NCBI GenBank assembly: GCA_965234545.1
Contig: OZ248348.1
Location: forward strand, 434,001 to 498,000
DNA: 64,000 nucleotides
Direction: 5' to 3'
Origin: Methylotenera sp965234545
GTDB taxonomy: Bacteria > Pseudomonadota > Gammaproteobacteria > Burkholderiales > Methylophilaceae
Of the stretch, positions 42,362-52,053 are shown one piece after another. Position 1 is the stretch's first letter; every line of letters begins with the position of its first letter. A program made the translations under genes and the position numbers. The notes under the pieces were generated by a model, which saw nothing but the letters and a program-made list of their open reading frames with translations, was not told the origin of the DNA and ran no database searches.

Positions 42362-43372
42362 ATGCTAGAAACCAGCAGCCCCGTTGTCATCAATACCGAT
42401 GGCTTAAAAACCAAACCGTCTGCCAGTTGTGATTCGACCATCGAGCGTTGGCGTGTTGCAGACATTGTCGCATTATTCGAATTACCCTTCAGTGATTTAA
42501 TGTATCAAGCGCAAACAGTGCACAGGGCCAATTTCGACGCAAATGCGGTGCAAGTCAGCACCCTGTTGTCGATTAAAACCGGCGGCTGTTCTGAGGATTG
42601 CGGTTATTGCCCGCAGGCCGCGCGTTACCACACCGAAGTGGAAGACGAGCCCTTAATGCAATTGCAGGATGTGGTGGCCGCCGCGCAAGAAGCCAAAGCC
42701 AACGGCGCTAGCCGCTTTTGCATGGGCGCAGCCTGGCGTGGCCCTAAGCAACGTGATTTAGAACCGGTCTTGAAGATGATCGCGGAGGTAAAAGCCATGG
42801 GCTTGGAGACCTGCGCTACCTTAGGCATGCTTAAAGACGGCCAAGCCGAGCAATTGAAGGACGCCGGCTTGGATTATTACAACCACAATTTGGATACCGC
42901 GCCGGAATACTATGGCGACGTGATTAGCACGCGCACTTACCAAGATCGTTTGGACACATTGGATAGGGTGCGCAGTGTCGATATAAACGTTTGCAGTGGC
43001 GGCATCATAGGCATGGGCGAATCACGCAATCAACGCGCAGGCTTGCTGGCGCAATTGGCTAACATGGCTAGGCCACCGGAAAGCGTGCCGATTAATCTAT
43101 TGACCCAGGTTGAAGGCACGCCTTTGCATGGCACCGAGAGCTTGGACCATTTGGAATTTGTTCGCACCATCGCTGCCGCCCGTATCACCATGCCAAGCAG
43201 TTACGTGCGTCTATCGGCCGGTCGCCAAAGCATGCCGGAAGGCATACAGGCCTTGTGCTTTTTGGCCGGTGCTAACAGCATTTTCTATGGCGAAAAACTG
43301 CTAACCACACCCAATCCAGAGGCGTCCGTAGACAAGCAGTTATTCGCCAAGCTCGGCATCAACCAAATTTAA
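42362..43372 (+). CDS. bioB: Biotin synthase
   Basis: BioB inserts sulfur into dethiobiotin using radical SAM chemistry. The 336-residue protein has the radical SAM cysteines in GGCSEDCGYCPQ, CMGAAWRGPKQRDL, YNHNLDT, VCSGGIIGMGES and the Arg of the [2Fe-2S] site in SSYVRLSAGR. It is the first gene of bioBFHCD. bioF starts one base after its stop. The N-terminus (about 25 residues) is a little longer than in E. coli. Confidence 0.98.
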   Translation: MLETSSPVVINTDGLKTKPSASCDSTIERWRVADIVALFELPFSDLMYQAQTVHRANFDANAVQVSTLLSIKTGGCSEDCGYCPQAARYHTEVEDEPLMQLQDVVAAAQEAKANGASRFCMGAAWRGPKQRDLEPVLKMIAEVKAMGLETCATLGMLKDGQAEQLKDAGLDYYNHNLDTAPEYYGDVISTRTYQDRLDTLDRVRSVDINVCSGGIIGMGESRNQRAGLLAQLANMARPPESVPINLLTQVEGTPLHGTESLDHLEFVRTIAAARITMPSSYVRLSAGRQSMPEGIQALCFLAGANSIFYGEKLLTTPNPEASVDKQLFAKLGINQI

Positions 43373-43373
43373 C

Positions 43374-44537
43374 ATGCTGGCCGCCCTGCAACTTGCTCTG
43401 GACAAGCGGCTAGCCGATGGCTTGCTGCGGCAGCGGCGTTTGCTTGATTCGCCGCAAGCCGAGCATATCGTCAGCAATGACCAAAGCTATTTGTCTTTTT
43501 GCAGCAACGATTACTTGGGTCTGGCCAATCGCCCTGAATTAATCAGCGCCATGCAGCAAGCCGCTGGTGATTCCGGCGTGGGCAGCGGCGCATCCAATTT
43601 GATCACCGGCCACCACCGTTACCACGATGACTTAGAGCGGCAATTGGCGGCCTTTGTGGAGCGCCCGGCGGCCTTGTTATTTTCCACCGGCTACATGGCC
43701 AACATAGGCGTGCTAGGCGCATTAGTCGGACGTGGCGATGCCATTTTTGCCGACAAGCTTAACCATGCCTGTTTGAACGACGGCGGCTATTATTCCTTAG
43801 CCAGCTTTCATCGCTTTGCGCACAACGACGTGCAGGCTTTGGAAGCCTTACTTAAAACCAGCACGGCCAAGCATAAATTGATAGCGGTGGACGCGGTGTT
43901 TAGCATGGATGGTGACATCGCCCCGTTGGCTGAGTATTTGCAATTGTGTGAGCGCTACGACGCCTATTTGTACGTGGACGATGCACACGGTTTTGGTGTC
44001 TTGGGTGAACACGGTCAAGGCACGCTGCATCATTTAGGGTTGCGCTCGCCGCGTATCATCATGATGGCCACCTTAGGCAAGGCTGCCGGTGTGGCTGGCG
44101 CCTTCGTGGCAGCCGAGGCTGTGGTAATCGACTATTTAATACAAACAGCCAAGAGCTATGTCTATTCCACCCCGGCACCACCGGCCTTATCGGCCACCTT
44201 GAGTGCCTCATTAAAATTGATCGCTCAAGGTGACGCATTGCGTACGCATTTGTATGGTTTAATTGCTTACTTTAAAGCCCACCTGTCTTGTCAGAAATGG
44301 CGTTTAATGCCATCCGACACCTCGGTTCAGCCTTTATTAGTGGGCAGCAATCAAGCGGCCTTGGCACTAAGTGCGTATTTGCAAAAAAGCGGCATATTGG
44401 TGCCTGCTATACGCCCGCCTACCGTGCCTGCTGGCACAGCCCGATTGCGCATTTCCATCTCAGCGGCGCATAGCTTAGAGGACATTCAAAAATTGTTGCA
44501 AGCGATACATCAAGCAGAAAGTGAGTTGCCATCATGA
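43374..44537 (+). CDS. bioF: 8-amino-7-oxononanoate synthase
   Basis: BioF condenses pimeloyl-ACP with alanine. The 387-residue PLP enzyme shows SYLSFCSNDYLGLANRPEL, GSGASNLITGHHRYH, VDDAHGFGVLGEHG and the PLP lysine in MMATLGKAAGVAGAF. Family position is clear from ISISAAHS near the end. The stop overlaps the bioH start by four bases (ATGA), giving coupling. Confidence 0.97.
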   Translation: MLAALQLALDKRLADGLLRQRRLLDSPQAEHIVSNDQSYLSFCSNDYLGLANRPELISAMQQAAGDSGVGSGASNLITGHHRYHDDLERQLAAFVERPAALLFSTGYMANIGVLGALVGRGDAIFADKLNHACLNDGGYYSLASFHRFAHNDVQALEALLKTSTAKHKLIAVDAVFSMDGDIAPLAEYLQLCERYDAYLYVDDAHGFGVLGEHGQGTLHHLGLRSPRIIMMATLGKAAGVAGAFVAAEAVVIDYLIQTAKSYVYSTPAPPALSATLSASLKLIAQGDALRTHLYGLIAYFKAHLSCQKWRLMPSDTSVQPLLVGSNQAALALSAYLQKSGILVPAIRPPTVPAGTARLRISISAAHSLEDIQKLLQAIHQAESELPS

Positions 44538-45349
44538 GCCCCAATACCATGCACGTAGAAACGCTAGGCTTAGGCCCTAATCTTGTGTTGATACACGGAT
44601 GGGGCATGAATGGCTCGGTCTGGCAGCCGCTGGTGAAACCCTTAAGCAAGCATTTCACCCTGCACATATTGGATTTGCCCGGCATGGGTTACAGCAAACC
44701 GATAGAGCCCTTGCATTTGCATGCCTTGGCGGAAAAAGTAGCCGAAATCATGCCGGCCAATGCCGATGTGCTGGGCTGGTCATTGGGCGGTCAGGTCGCG
44801 ATGCGCATCGCCCTCGATTACCCGGATTTGGTGCGACGATTGGTCTTAGTTGGATCCACGCCGTGCTTCGTCAACCGTAGTTTTGATCAGAAAAACGTTG
44901 AGTATAAAAAAACCTGGGATGCCGGCATCGAGCCCGAAGTGTTCGGTAACTTTGCCGATAACGTCAATGAAGACTACCAAAGAACCATGATGCAGTTTTT
45001 AAGCTTGCAGTGCATGGGCGCTAGGGATGCCAGGGCCACGGTTAAACTGCTGCGCAATAAATTTAACGAGCGACCCAGTCCCAGTTCGCAAACCTTGTAT
45101 CGCATGTTGGACATTTTATTGGATACCGATTTGCGGGCAGAAGTACCGTCTTTGAGAAAGCCGACCCTGTTGGTGCACGGCGATAGAGACAGCTTGGCGC
45201 CCGTGCAAGCGGCGCATTGGATGATGCAAAATCTGCCGGTGGGATTTTTACGGGTCATGGCAGGGGCATCGCATGCCCCGTTCTTGTCGCATCAAGAGGC
45301 TTTTATCCAAGCCTTGTTGGAATTCCTAGAACCGGCTAGCCCAAACTAA
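44534..45349 (+). CDS. bioH: Pimeloyl-ACP methyl ester carboxylesterase
   Basis: BioH removes the methyl group from pimeloyl-ACP methyl ester. The 271-residue alpha/beta hydrolase has the oxyanion segment LIHGWGMNGSVW, the nucleophile GWSLGGQVAM, the Asp in LVHGDRDSLAP and the His in AGASHAPFLSHQ. In many bacteria bioH lies outside the bio operon; here it lies between bioF and bioC. Its stop overlaps the bioC ATG (TAATG). Confidence 0.95.
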   Translation: MSPNTMHVETLGLGPNLVLIHGWGMNGSVWQPLVKPLSKHFTLHILDLPGMGYSKPIEPLHLHALAEKVAEIMPANADVLGWSLGGQVAMRIALDYPDLVRRLVLVGSTPCFVNRSFDQKNVEYKKTWDAGIEPEVFGNFADNVNEDYQRTMMQFLSLQCMGARDARATVKLLRNKFNERPSPSSQTLYRMLDILLDTDLRAEVPSLRKPTLLVHGDRDSLAPVQAAHWMMQNLPVGFLRVMAGASHAPFLSHQEAFIQALLEFLEPASPN

Positions 45350-46254
45350 TGGACGCAAAAGTCGATCACTATCACATCGATAAGGCCCGTGTTCGTGCTT
45401 CATTTGGCCGTGCGGCGAGCAGTTACGATGCCGCGGCGATATTGCAAAAACAAGTGCGTGAAGAAATGCTCAGTCGCCTGGATTGGGTGACATTAAACCC
45501 CGAAACGATTTTAGATGCAGGCTGCGGCACCGGTGCCGCCAGCCATGCGCTGCGCAAACGCTACGCCACGGCGCAAGTGCTGTCCATGGACTTTGCACTA
45601 GCCATGTTGCAAAAGACCCGCGAGCGTGGGTTTTTTGCGCGTCTGCTGATGCATGGCCAGGGCCTAATCGGCAGGCCACGCCACCATGTGCTGTGCGCAG
45701 ACTTAGAGCAGTTGCCGCTGGCAAACAACAGCATCGATTTGCTTTGGTCAAATTTAGCCATGCAATGGTGCAACGATTTGGACGCCACCTTCAGTGAATG
45801 CCATCGCGTGCTGCGGCCCCAAGGCTTACTGATGTTCAGCACCTTTGGCCCGGACACTTTAAAAGAATTGCGTGCGGCCAGTCATGCTTACCCTGGGGTC
45901 ACCAGTGTCAGCCGCTTTATCGACATGCACGACATAGGCGACGCCTTAATCCGTGCCGGCTTCTCGGCGCCGGTGCTGGATGTGGAGCGCTACACCTTAA
46001 CCTACGATGACATCAAAAGTTTGATGCGTGACTTAAAAAGCATAGGTGCGCACAATGCCACCGATGGCCGTGCACGTGGCCTGCTGGGTAGGGGCTTTTT
46101 AGCAAAACTCGCTGCCGGCTACGAGGCCTATCGGGTGGCCGGCAAATTACCCGCCACCTACGAGGTGGTGTATGGCCATGCCTGGCGTGCCGAAGACAAG
46201 CCTGTGCTGGCCGATGGCGTCTCGCCTATTGCCTTCCGAACCAGGACTAAGTAA
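45349..46254 (+). CDS. bioC: Malonyl-ACP O-methyltransferase
   Basis: BioC methylates malonyl-ACP so that fatty acid synthesis can elongate it to a pimeloyl chain. The 301-residue SAM-dependent enzyme starts with VRASFGRAASSYDAAAILQ, then ILDAGCGTGAASHAL (motif I), VLCADLEQLPLANNSIDLLWSNLAMQW (in parts), and FSTFGPDTLKELR, all typical. It sits between bioH and bioD, consistent with the BioC-BioH pathway. Confidence 0.96.
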   Translation: MDAKVDHYHIDKARVRASFGRAASSYDAAAILQKQVREEMLSRLDWVTLNPETILDAGCGTGAASHALRKRYATAQVLSMDFALAMLQKTRERGFFARLLMHGQGLIGRPRHHVLCADLEQLPLANNSIDLLWSNLAMQWCNDLDATFSECHRVLRPQGLLMFSTFGPDTLKELRAASHAYPGVTSVSRFIDMHDIGDALIRAGFSAPVLDVERYTLTYDDIKSLMRDLKSIGAHNATDGRARGLLGRGFLAKLAAGYEAYRVAGKLPATYEVVYGHAWRAEDKPVLADGVSPIAFRTRTK

Positions 46255-46259
46255 GCCTC

Positions 46260-46913
46260 ATGCACGCGGCGTATTTTGTTGTGGGCACCGATACCGATGT
46301 GGGTAAAACTTACGTTAGCTGCGCCTTGCTGCAGCATTTTGTGGCGCAGGGCTACCAATCGGTAGGCATGAAGCCCGTGGCATCGGGCTGCCAGATGGAC
46401 GCGCAGTTAGGCTTGGTGAATGCTGATGCGCAAGCCTTGCTGGCCGCGGGCAATCTTCAAGTTGACATGGATGCGCTCAATCCCTACCGTTTTTTACCGG
46501 CGATTGCCCCGCACATCGCTGCCCAGCAAGCGGGTATAGAAATAGACCTGCAAGTTATTTTAAGCGCCTACACCTCTTTGGCTAATAAGGCCGAGGTAGT
46601 GGTGGTAGAGGGTGCAGGGGGCTTTTTTACGCCCATCAGTGCGCAGCAAAATTTGGCTGATCTAGCCGAGCAATTGGCCATACCGATTATATTGGTGGTG
46701 GGCATGCGCTTAGGTTGCATCAACCACGCCTTGTTGACGGTGGAAGCCATACAGGCGCGCGGCTTGCGCTTGGCCGGTTGGGTGGCCAATAGCCTTGCAC
46801 CCAACATGCCGTATTTTGCAGAAACCCTCAGCACCTTGCAGCAAGCCATAGACGCGCCTTGTCTAAGTGTCGTGCCGTGGCAGGGTGAGGCGCAGTTTAA
46901 GCTAAGCTTCTAA
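46260..46913 (+). CDS. bioD: Dethiobiotin synthetase
   Basis: BioD closes the ureido ring with CO2 and ATP to make dethiobiotin. The 217-residue protein has the P-loop GTDTDVGKTYVSCALL, KPVASGCQ, and VVVEGAGGFFTPIS, plus VVGMRLGCINHALLT, all diagnostic. It ends the bio operon, which thus holds bioB, F, H, C and D. bioA (DAPA aminotransferase) is not in this window and must be elsewhere. It converges on the BepA-like gene eight bases away. Confidence 0.97.
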   Translation: MHAAYFVVGTDTDVGKTYVSCALLQHFVAQGYQSVGMKPVASGCQMDAQLGLVNADAQALLAAGNLQVDMDALNPYRFLPAIAPHIAAQQAGIEIDLQVILSAYTSLANKAEVVVVEGAGGFFTPISAQQNLADLAEQLAIPIILVVGMRLGCINHALLTVEAIQARGLRLAGWVANSLAPNMPYFAETLSTLQQAIDAPCLSVVPWQGEAQFKLSF

Positions 46914-46921
46914 GCTGGCTA

Positions 46922-48505
46922 TCAAGGCTGAATTTCGGCCGCTTCCAAGACTAATTGATAGCTTTGTGCCTCTTGCAAACTGGCCACTTTTTGCCCAAGC
47001 GCCATTTGGCTTTTAGCGCCAGACGCTAAGTCACTTCGCATGGTTAAGGTCGGGCTACGGCTGATAACGCGCCCAGTTTTCAGGTCGTATCTGATGACTT
47101 TAAAGTGGATTTTCTGGATGCTTATGGCGCTGTTGTTTTGCAAGACGGCATATAAATTCCCTGCGCGATCGACCTCTATCCTGGCTTGCAGGTACTTTGC
47201 CGGGTTGCGCGGCAAATCCAATTTAGCCAAGCGGGCGCCCGCTTGCTGGCCTATCTCAGACTTAGAATCGGCGGCGATTTGGTAATGTTGCATGGCCAAG
47301 GCGGTGTCGCCACGGCCTTCGGCCAACTGACCCAATAAATTATAAGCCGGCGCGGTTGGCAGCAATTCATTAGCGCGTTTCAAATAGGCCTCGGCTTCGG
47401 CTTTTCTGCCCAAGCTAAATAACACGATGCCACTTTGTACCTGCGGTTTAAAGTAATCGGGCTGCATGTTGATGGCCTTGGCATACAAGGCTAAGGCGGC
47501 TTCCGGTTTTTTTTGCAGCAAGGCCATGTCGGCCAGAAATTCTTGAAATTTGGCTTCGCGTGGTTCGCCGGCTATGGCTTGATTAATCAGCTGTTTGGCT
47601 TTTTCTAGATCCTTGCTGGCCAGGGCTTTAACCGCCTCATCGTAAGCTTTGTAGGCCGCTTGGGTGGATTTGAGTTTGCTGACTTTTTGCGCGTAAACGT
47701 CCTTGCCCATGTCGCCACCGGCACCCAATTGCATCAAGGTGCTCTTGTTAGCGGACACGCGTTGTGCGGATGGCGGATGGCTAGCAAATAAACCGTCTAT
47801 AAAGTTGCTCTTATGCTCGGCGCTTAAACGGACAAAGGTTTCTTGTAAGGTAACGGCGGCGGCCGGGTCGTAACCGGCTTTTTTCATGTAGCGCATGCCG
47901 TATAAATCCGATTCGCTTTCCGCATCGCGGCCGTATTTGGTGCTAACCAATTGCGCGCCTACTTGCGCACCACCGACGATTAAATTGGCGTAGTCGCTAT
48001 TTTGCGCGCCTATGCCTACCGCTATCATGGCGCCTTGCAAGAGTATGCCGCGTTCCATGTCTTTAGCCCCATGCCTGGCGGCGGCATGCACCATCTCATG
48101 GCCCATGACGGCAGCCAATTCGGCCTCGCTGTTTAATTCGTAGAGCAGGCCGCGGTTAAATGCAATTTTACCGCCAGGCATGGCCCATGCGTTGGGGGTG
48201 GAATCGTTGATAATGCTAAATTCATAAGGCAATTTGCGGTCGGACACGGCAGCCAACTTATTGCCCACGCTTTGCACGTAGGCGGTTAATTCTGGGTCCA
48301 AGGTGTAATCGCCGCCTTGTGCTTGGCGAGTGGGCCCGTAATTTTTTTTGCCTATGGCAATTTCTTGCGATTCCGAGACGAGTTGCAATTCCCTTTTTTT
48401 GGTCACCGGGTTGGTGCCGCAACCTGGCGTCAACAAGCCCAACGCGATGACTAGGCTTAACAATGCTTGTTTGGTGGCGGGTTTGAGCAGAGGGCGTTTT
48501 AACAT
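46922..48505 (-). CDS. M48 metalloprotease with TPR repeats, BepA-like lipoprotein
   Basis: BepA in E. coli is a periplasmic protease/chaperone that assists LptD assembly and degrades stalled forms. The 527-residue protein has a lipoprotein signal (LLTPGCG, so lipid-anchored, unlike E. coli BepA), the M48 zinc motif HEMVHAAARH at about residue 135, the third ligand in AESESDLYGMRYM, SHPPSAQR, and four or so TPR units (about 310-440), then a C-terminal beta domain. It is 23 bases downstream of nadD on the same strand. Co-location with lptE, surA and lptD supports a role in outer-membrane quality control. Confidence 0.9.
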   Translation of the reverse strand: MLKRPLLKPATKQALLSLVIALGLLTPGCGTNPVTKKRELQLVSESQEIAIGKKNYGPTRQAQGGDYTLDPELTAYVQSVGNKLAAVSDRKLPYEFSIINDSTPNAWAMPGGKIAFNRGLLYELNSEAELAAVMGHEMVHAAARHGAKDMERGILLQGAMIAVGIGAQNSDYANLIVGGAQVGAQLVSTKYGRDAESESDLYGMRYMKKAGYDPAAAVTLQETFVRLSAEHKSNFIDGLFASHPPSAQRVSANKSTLMQLGAGGDMGKDVYAQKVSKLKSTQAAYKAYDEAVKALASKDLEKAKQLINQAIAGEPREAKFQEFLADMALLQKKPEAALALYAKAINMQPDYFKPQVQSGIVLFSLGRKAEAEAYLKRANELLPTAPAYNLLGQLAEGRGDTALAMQHYQIAADSKSEIGQQAGARLAKLDLPRNPAKYLQARIEVDRAGNLYAVLQNNSAISIQKIHFKVIRYDLKTGRVISRSPTLTMRSDLASGAKSQMALGQKVASLQEAQSYQLVLEAAEIQP

Positions 48506-48528
48506 GGCGGCATTCCTTGTTTGGCTAG

Positions 48529-49173
48529 CTAGGCTTGGTAGAGGCCATGCTGTGCAATGTAATCGAGCACGCAGTCTGGCGTTAAATAGCGTGCCGACTG
48601 CTGCTTGGTTAATTGTTCACGGATAGCGCTAGATGAAATCGTCAGGGGCGTAATGGCTTGCATGGTAATCAAGCCGGCCGTCTCACTTTGCAAATCCATG
48701 GCGTTTTCCGTGTAGTGGTCTTGTAAAAAAGTCACCAGCTCTGGATTTAAGCCGGTCGATACTTCACTGTTTGGCCGGGCTACTAGCGCTATGTGGCATA
48801 GCCGTATGATCTCTTGCCACTGATGCCAACGGTTAAATTGTTTAAAGGCGTCGCTGCCTATGAATAAGACCAGGCTGTCTTGCTCGCTTAGTTCGCGGCG
48901 CAAACTGCGCAAGGTGTCTAGCGTGTAGGATGGGCCAGTTCGCTTCAGTTCGCGATCATCCAATTGAAAATCGGGGTTGTTGGCGATGGCGAGTTGCACC
49001 ATGGCACAGCGGTCTATGGCTGAAGCGCTGGGTTGGCTTTTGAGTGGCGGCACGGCGGCCGGGATGAATTTGACGGCGTCCAATGCCAGGGCTTGCGCCA
49101 GCTCTTGCGCCATGCCTAAGTGGCCAAAATGGATGGGATCAAACGTCCCGCCTAGCAAGCCTATGCGGGCCAT
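48529..49173 (-). CDS. nadD: Nicotinate-nucleotide adenylyltransferase
   Basis: NadD adenylates nicotinic acid mononucleotide on the NAD pathway. The 214-residue protein starts ARIGLLGGTFDPIHFGHLGMAQELA, with GGTFDPIHxGH as signature, and has IGSDAFKQFNRWHQW and the ISSSAIREQL motif. Length is normal. It directly abuts proA (the nadD ATG is next to the proA stop). rsfS and rlmH, which usually follow nadD, are missing; a BepA-like gene is there instead. Confidence 0.97.
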   Translation of the reverse strand: MARIGLLGGTFDPIHFGHLGMAQELAQALALDAVKFIPAAVPPLKSQPSASAIDRCAMVQLAIANNPDFQLDDRELKRTGPSYTLDTLRSLRRELSEQDSLVLFIGSDAFKQFNRWHQWQEIIRLCHIALVARPNSEVSTGLNPELVTFLQDHYTENAMDLQSETAGLITMQAITPLTISSSAIREQLTKQQSARYLTPDCVLDYIAQHGLYQA

Positions 49174-50430
49174 TTATGCTCGAACTTGACCGTCGCCCAA
49201 CACGATGTACTTGAGTGAGGTCAAGCCTTCCAAGCCGACTGGGCCGCGTGCATGCAATTTGTCGGTGGAGATGCCTATCTCCGCGCCTAAACCGTATTCA
49301 AAGCCATCGGCAAAACGGGTCGACGCATTGACCATGACGCTGCTGGAATCCACTTCGCGTAAGAAGCGCCGGGCTTTGCTGTAATTTTCCGTGACGATGG
49401 CTTCGGTGTGCTGCGACGAGTGCTGGTTAATGTGCACTATGGCCTCGTCTAAGCCGCTGACCACTTTGCAGGAAATAATCGCTGCCAAATACTCGGTGTA
49501 ATAATCTTCTTCGCTGGCGGCTTTGGCTTGTTTGACCAAGGCGCAGGTTTCTTTGCAACCGCGAATTTCGATGCCGTGTTGGCTGAGCATGTCGGCTAGT
49601 TTAGGCAGCATGCTGGCCGCCACCGCTCTGGCAATCAACAACGATTCTGCCGTATTGCAGGTGCCCAAGCGCTGGGTTTTGCTGTTTTCCAGTATGCGCA
49701 AGGCTTTGTCAAAATCGGCGTCGTCGTCGATGTAGACATGGCAATTGCCGTCCAAGTGCTTAATGACTGGGATTCTTGCTTCGTTGCTAATGCGTTCGAT
49801 TAAGCCCTTGCCGCCTCTAGGCACGATGACGTCCACGTAGTTTTTCATGGTGATCAATTCGCCCACGGCAGCCCGGTCGCTGGTTTCTATGACTTGCACG
49901 GCGCTACTGGGTAAATCGGCTGCGGCCAAGCCCTCTTGCACCAATTTGGCCAAGGCTTGATTGCAATGCATGGCTTCGCTGCCGCCGCGTAAAATGGCGG
50001 CATTGCCGGATTTAATGCATAGGCCGGCGGCGTCTATGGTGACGTTAGGCCGTGCTTCGTAAATGATGCCTATCACCCCAAGTGGCACGCGCATTTTGCC
50101 TATCTGTATGCCGCTAGGACGGTATTTAAAATCGCTCATTTCCCCTATAGGGTCATCAAGCTTGGCGATTTGCGTTAAGCCTTCGGCCATGCTCTGTATG
50201 GATTTTTCCGTGATGCTCAGGCGATCTAGCATGGCGTCATCCAAGCCGTTGGCGCGAGCGGCAGTCAAGTCCAGTTGGTTGGCGGCTAGCAGAGCGTTTT
50301 TTTCACGCAATAGCGCGCTGGCAATGTGTTGCAGGGCAGCGTTTTTTTTGTTGCTGTCTGCGCTGGCCATCAACCTCGATGCCGCACGCGCGGCCAGGCC
50401 AATTTCTTGCATGTATTTTTTTATGTCCAT
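49174..50430 (-). CDS. proA: Gamma-glutamyl phosphate reductase
   Basis: ProA reduces gamma-glutamyl phosphate to the semialdehyde for proline synthesis. The 418-residue protein has VIYEARPNVTIDAAGLCIKSGNA (in parts), VIVPRGGKGLIERI, HLDGNCHVYID, the catalytic Cys in QRLGTCNTAESLL, and NASTRFADGFEYGLGAEIGIST. It lies between holA and nadD in the leuS-lptE-holA-proA-nadD block. proB is far away at 12420. Confidence 0.97.
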   Translation of the reverse strand: MDIKKYMQEIGLAARAASRLMASADSNKKNAALQHIASALLREKNALLAANQLDLTAARANGLDDAMLDRLSITEKSIQSMAEGLTQIAKLDDPIGEMSDFKYRPSGIQIGKMRVPLGVIGIIYEARPNVTIDAAGLCIKSGNAAILRGGSEAMHCNQALAKLVQEGLAAADLPSSAVQVIETSDRAAVGELITMKNYVDVIVPRGGKGLIERISNEARIPVIKHLDGNCHVYIDDDADFDKALRILENSKTQRLGTCNTAESLLIARAVAASMLPKLADMLSQHGIEIRGCKETCALVKQAKAASEEDYYTEYLAAIISCKVVSGLDEAIVHINQHSSQHTEAIVTENYSKARRFLREVDSSSVMVNASTRFADGFEYGLGAEIGISTDKLHARGPVGLEGLTSLKYIVLGDGQVRA

Positions 50431-50498
50431 GATGGTTGTCTGCTCATGAGGTTCGGTTTTGTTTGATTATACTTTTTTATAGCAAGCCTGCGTAGGCC

Positions 50499-51512
50499 TT
50501 AGCGTGCCCGCACGCCAGCCAAGCCAAAACACAGGCGAGAAATTTCTAACCAGGCGTCGCCCTGCATGACGCCTTTGGCGGTTTTATCGATGTCGGCTAA
50601 TTTTTGTAGGGCCGCTTCCAATTGACGCAAGCTCAATCGACTTAATGCGCGTTTGACTAGCGCTTGACGCTCGCCATAGATACGCGCACTGGTCATGGCT
50701 TGCATGATGTTTTCGCCGCGTAATTCGGCTTGTTTGATGCCCAATAAGGGACGCAATACCCACATCAAGGGGTTCATCACGGCGACGGCATTTTCACCTT
50801 CATCTTGCAGGCCTTGCAAAATTCGCACGGTGCGTGCGCTGTCGCCAGCCAGCACTGCTTCACCTAATTGAAATGCATCGTAACGGGAAACGTTAAGCAC
50901 CGCTTGCCGAACCGCTTCATCGCTGAGCTCGCCCGTTGGGTGCAATAATCCTAATTTTTGTACCTCTTGGTTGGCGGCCAGTAAATTGCCTTCCACTTGG
51001 TGGGCTAGGAATTCCAAGGTGGCTGGGCTGGCTTGTTGACCTTGTTGTGCCAGTCGCGCGCCTATCCATTTAGGCAACTGGCTGGCCGGCACTTCTTCTA
51101 GGTTGATCACTACGGCTTGTTTTTCTAGGGCGCTAAACCAGGCACTGTTTTTTGCCTCACGCTCTAATTTAGGCAAGATGATCAGTACGGTGGTGTCGCT
51201 TAGAGCTTGGCTGGCTAGCGCTTGCAAGGCTTTGCCACCTTCCACCCCGGGTTTGCCGCTGGGCAGATTGATTTCCAATAAACGGCGACTGGCAAACAAT
51301 GAAATGGACGCGCTGTAGGAGGCAATTTGTTGCCAATTAAAGGCACGCTCCACCAATAAACTGTTGCGTTCATCAAAGCCCTGTAATCGCGCCGCTTGCC
51401 TAATGGCATCCAAGCATTCTCGGTGCGCCAAGGGTTCGTCGCCCACCAGCAGGTAAAGGGCTTGCAGGCCTTGCTTAAGATGAGCGGCTAATTGCGCTGG
51501 GGCGAGCTGCAT
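50499..51512 (-). CDS. holA: DNA polymerase III subunit delta
   Basis: HolA opens the beta sliding clamp within the clamp loader. The 337-residue protein starts MQLAPAQLAAHLKQGLQALYLLVGDEPLAHRE, typical of delta, and has LEINLPSGKPG, VEGNLLAANQEVQKLGLL, and a helical collar domain. Length fits E. coli HolA (343). Its start lies two bases from the lptE stop, the standard lptE-holA coupling; proA follows after 68 bases. Confidence 0.95.
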   Translation of the reverse strand: MQLAPAQLAAHLKQGLQALYLLVGDEPLAHRECLDAIRQAARLQGFDERNSLLVERAFNWQQIASYSASISLFASRRLLEINLPSGKPGVEGGKALQALASQALSDTTVLIILPKLEREAKNSAWFSALEKQAVVINLEEVPASQLPKWIGARLAQQGQQASPATLEFLAHQVEGNLLAANQEVQKLGLLHPTGELSDEAVRQAVLNVSRYDAFQLGEAVLAGDSARTVRILQGLQDEGENAVAVMNPLMWVLRPLLGIKQAELRGENIMQAMTSARIYGERQALVKRALSRLSLRQLEAALQKLADIDKTAKGVMQGDAWLEISRLCFGLAGVRAR

Positions 51513-51514
51513 GC

Positions 51515-52030
51515 TTAGGGTTGCAGCCGTTTAATGGCGGACAGTCGGCGCATGATTTCGCGCACCACCTCGCTGTGCATGTCGGCATTGAGTTTGTTTT
51601 CCTCATCGAGTTTGGCCAGCAAGGCTTTGTCGTCGTAGGAAAAGTTACGCCGCGATTGCACGGTTTGCGCTTCGCTCCATAGTGGGGTATTAGGCAGCCG
51701 AGTTCTAAAGCTGACCTTGTAGACCAGCTCGTACTCCCTAACGGTACCGCCGCCACTCAAGGATAGAATGCGCTTTTCATTGTTCTCGTTAATCATTTCA
51801 AACAACAGCGCAGCATCGTCTGAATGTTCGATTACTTTAATGCCGTTGCTTTTGAGTGTTTGCCGCAGTTCTCGGCTCATGCTCAAGCTGTTGCCTTGGA
51901 TGGAAATCGTTTTGAAGGTCACCTCGCTCATGCCGCGTGGGTGAAAGCCACAGCCAGTCATTAACAGGCTGACTATGACTAGGCTGGCTATGCTTATGTT
52001 TTTTACCTTGGTGTAGAGCAAACCGTGCAT
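51515..52030 (-). CDS. lptE: LPS-assembly lipoprotein LptE
   Basis: LptE plugs the LptD barrel and helps insert LPS in the outer membrane. The 171-residue protein has a lipoprotein signal, with IVSLLMTGCGFHPRG as lipobox and the conserved GFxxRG after the Cys. The VREYELVYKVSFR segment and YDDKALLAKLDEENKLNADM are typical. It follows leuS by 23 bases and precedes holA by two bases, in the normal order. Its partner lptD is at 58858-61281. Confidence 0.94.
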   Translation of the reverse strand: MHGLLYTKVKNISIASLVIVSLLMTGCGFHPRGMSEVTFKTISIQGNSLSMSRELRQTLKSNGIKVIEHSDDAALLFEMINENNEKRILSLSGGGTVREYELVYKVSFRTRLPNTPLWSEAQTVQSRRNFSYDDKALLAKLDEENKLNADMHSEVVREIMRRLSAIKRLQP

Positions 52031-52053
52031 CCCCTGTTAAGACGCCATCATAG

